DNA of 64,000 nucleotides. It comes from Oreocharis arfaki. Lineage: Eukaryota; Chordata; Aves; Passeriformes; Paramythiidae. Positions 62,375-64,000 of this stretch are shown here, piece by piece. Both the position numbers and the translations under genes were made by a program. A model generated the notes under the pieces. That model had not been told where the DNA came from and ran no database searches. It was given only the letters and a program-made list of their open reading frames with translations. Position 1 is the stretch's first letter; the number at the start of each line of letters is the position of its first letter. The stretch is taken from positions 62,001 to 126,000 of the forward strand of contig VZRR01007849.1 of assembly GCA_013398015.1 (NCBI GenBank), read 5' to 3'.

Positions 62375-63214
62375 GGCTCTCTTCCACATTATCCTTGGGA
62401 ACCAAGAAACCCACAACAACAGTTGACACTGCAGAATATCCTCCCACTGTGACATCTAAGAAGCTTTCCCAGATGAAGCCATATCATGCATGGGTCTCCA
62501 CCCACATATCCAGTGCCAGCTGCTTGATCTCAAAAGTAGGACTGTTGCATACCCCAAGCCCCGAGTAAAATTCTAGAACACACATAGGTAAGAAATATCT
62601 TCATGTAAAATTTTTGCCTCTGTTCATTAACAAAATATGAAACATCAGTTTTTAAGAAACCCTCCCCCCCTTTAATAATTCAATTTCCTCTGACACTTAG
62701 TGCCAGTTTCACAAGTTTAGAGTCACACTTTATGAATGTGTTTTCCTTGTTACAAGAAAAAACAGCTACCTGATAGGGTAGCAGTCTAAAAGCAATGATA
62801 AACACCCAAAGTAACTTAATGAGAAAAATATGCAGAAAATAACATTTTTCTAATACTGTACACTACTTATAGCAACAAGATGCAAAAATAAGTCACTTAA
62901 ACCTGCCTGTCCTTGTTTGATGGTAGAATATGAGAACTTTGGAGACTTCTGCTTCAAGGTAAGTGTTGTATTACCTTTTTCTCCCATTAACATTGTTTCA
63001 CTCTACATCATAGACTCAGTTTATGTAGCAAAAAAAAACCCAAACCCACCAACATTTAAAACCAAAAACTATCACATCTTAAAAATATTAGAAGAGTGTG
63101 ATTTTGAGAAGCATCTGCACTTTTTCAGTTACTAACAATTACTGTTGAATGTTGAGGAACTAGGAAATAAACTTGGTCCCTAGAAGAAAAATTCTACAAA
63201 AGAGCTGCAAACAG

Positions 63215-63532
63215 CATACAAGGAACAGAAAGCTTTATTTCATGAATACAAAACGGAAGAAACAGAGCAGATTAGTGCTGTAAATGTTCACGTTCCAGTC
63301 AAACTGACTTTCCTTCCACCAAGCCCTGGGTTGGAACAGAAGTGCTCCTGTTATAACCACTGTTTAATAAATTCACTTTTCCCTTTCACTGCATTTTATC
63401 AAAGACCAGAAAGTGTCTTCTGCTCTTGGTCACTTTTGACAAATCCACTAACAGCCAAATTCTTTTGTGTAGCATGAATTTGGTCAGAATTAGGACATTT
63501 TGAGCAATAATGTCAGACAGTTTGTTGCCCAC
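63215..63532 (-). CDS. Candidate terminal exon of an unidentified minus-strand transcript
   Basis: On the minus strand a strong acceptor (CTGCTCCGTTTTGTTTACAG) precedes a 48-codon open stretch starting VGNKLSDIIAQNVLILTKFM. It is lysine/arginine-rich near its end (LSKVTKSRRHFLVF) and stops at 63388-63386. About 150 bp later comes AATAAA (63239-63234) and then a T/G-rich segment, the layout of a 3'-terminal exon. I do not recognise the protein. In the phase supplied by the missing GRTP1 exon 2 (phase 1) the frame would stop after five codons, so it is not a simple coding extension of GRTP1. Possibilities are the last exon of the next gene to the right, an alternative GRTP1 end, a non-coding RNA, or chance. 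Confidence 0.35.
63234..63239 (-). terminator. Candidate polyadenylation signal AATAAA (minus strand)
   Basis: Minus-strand GAAATAAAGCTTTC followed by CTTGTATGCTGTTTG, a plausible downstream GT-rich element. It belongs to the candidate terminal exon at 63215-63532. Confidence 0.45.
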
Positions 63533-63627
63533 CTGTAAACAAAACGGAGCAGAAAGCTGTATTTTGGTCCCATAAAGACAGAACTGAATCAAGCAAGGAA
63601 AAAAATGAAGAGGATCTCAATAGTGGC

Positions 63628-63652
63628 AGAGAGGGAGAGAGAGAGAAAGAAG
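63628..63652. repeat. GA-rich (polypurine) patch
   Basis: GAGAGGGAGAGAGAGAGAAA followed by more purines; a simple repeat of the GA type. Confidence 0.85.
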
Positions 63653-64000
63653 GCAAGTGACAAACAATGACTATAAACTCTCATGTGCAGTGGAAACAAG
63701 GTGAAGATAAGGGTAAGCAGAAAAACAAAATACCAGTAAAATAACAAAAAGGAAGAGACTGGAGAATGAGTGAAAGGAACTGTTGGCCAAAAGTCCTGTG
63801 ACCCACCCTGCCAGCAGGCTGCAATACAGAACAACAGGATATACTGCTTAATTACCACTGCTAAAATGTAGTTTAATTATTTTTCTTTATAGTGGAACAG
63901 AATTATATACATACAAACCACCTTGGATATGAGGCGAACTCAGTAGCATGTGAACATGCCACGTTTCCAAACTGGAAAATTAACACAAGTCATCACTTCT

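Larger units (their letters stand above)
60301..64000 (-). other. GRTP1 5' intron or upstream region (to window edge)
   Basis: The exon encoding the GRTP1 N-terminus was sought on the minus strand and not seen. The stretch holds a (TA)n run (62360-62374), a GA-rich patch (63628-63652) and a candidate terminal exon of unknown identity (63215-63532). Confidence 0.6.

Noticed and set aside
62917..62960. Possible plus-strand mini-exon ending in a perfect GTAAGT donor
   Set aside because: No plus-strand gene is expected here and nothing else supports it; short TAG...GTAAGT pairs arise often by chance.

Overview
This is a window of vertebrate nuclear DNA, almost certainly from a bird and perhaps a passerine. 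Coding exons are short, with consensus splice sites and long introns. The interspersed repeats are avian CR1 LINE ends and bird-type retroviral LTRs. The gene order CUL4A - LAMP1 - GRTP1 matches the block known from human 13q34 and, as I recall it, chicken chromosome 1. The species call is inference; the three gene calls rest on translated exons.

Layout. (1) 1-6565, plus strand: the last four coding exons and 3' UTR of CUL4A, the cullin scaffold of CRL4 ubiquitin ligases, including the neddylation site and winged-helix tail. (2) 6566-10950: intergenic DNA with one CR1 copy (about 8120-8858). (3) 10957-11460: a CpG-island promoter with two TFEB/CLEAR-type E-boxes and a CRE; I assign it to LAMP1. 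(4) 11460-30378, plus strand: LAMP1. A 9-kb first intron is followed by eight exons encoding the whole mature protein (about 400 residues), the membrane anchor and the GYQTI lysosomal-sorting tail. The signal-peptide exon could not be resolved. (5) 30379-31850: a short tail-to-tail intergenic gap. (6) 31850 to beyond the right edge, minus strand: GRTP1, a TBC-domain Rab-GAP. Six 3' exons (32258-60300) are present; the first two expected exons are not in the window.

The GRTP1 introns hold a well-preserved solo LTR with a 6-bp target-site duplication (42075-42663, sense), an older LTR (about 55578-55973, antisense), a CR1 end (about 43365-43585) and simple repeats. At the right edge a minus-strand splice acceptor, 48-codon frame and AATAAA (63215-63532) look like a terminal exon of unknown identity.

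The three genes are neighbours, not an operon. CUL4A acts in ubiquitination, LAMP1 in the lysosomal membrane, and GRTP1 in Rab control of membrane traffic. I found no convincing new system. The best leads are the unresolved LAMP1 exon 1, the young LTR and the orphan terminal exon.
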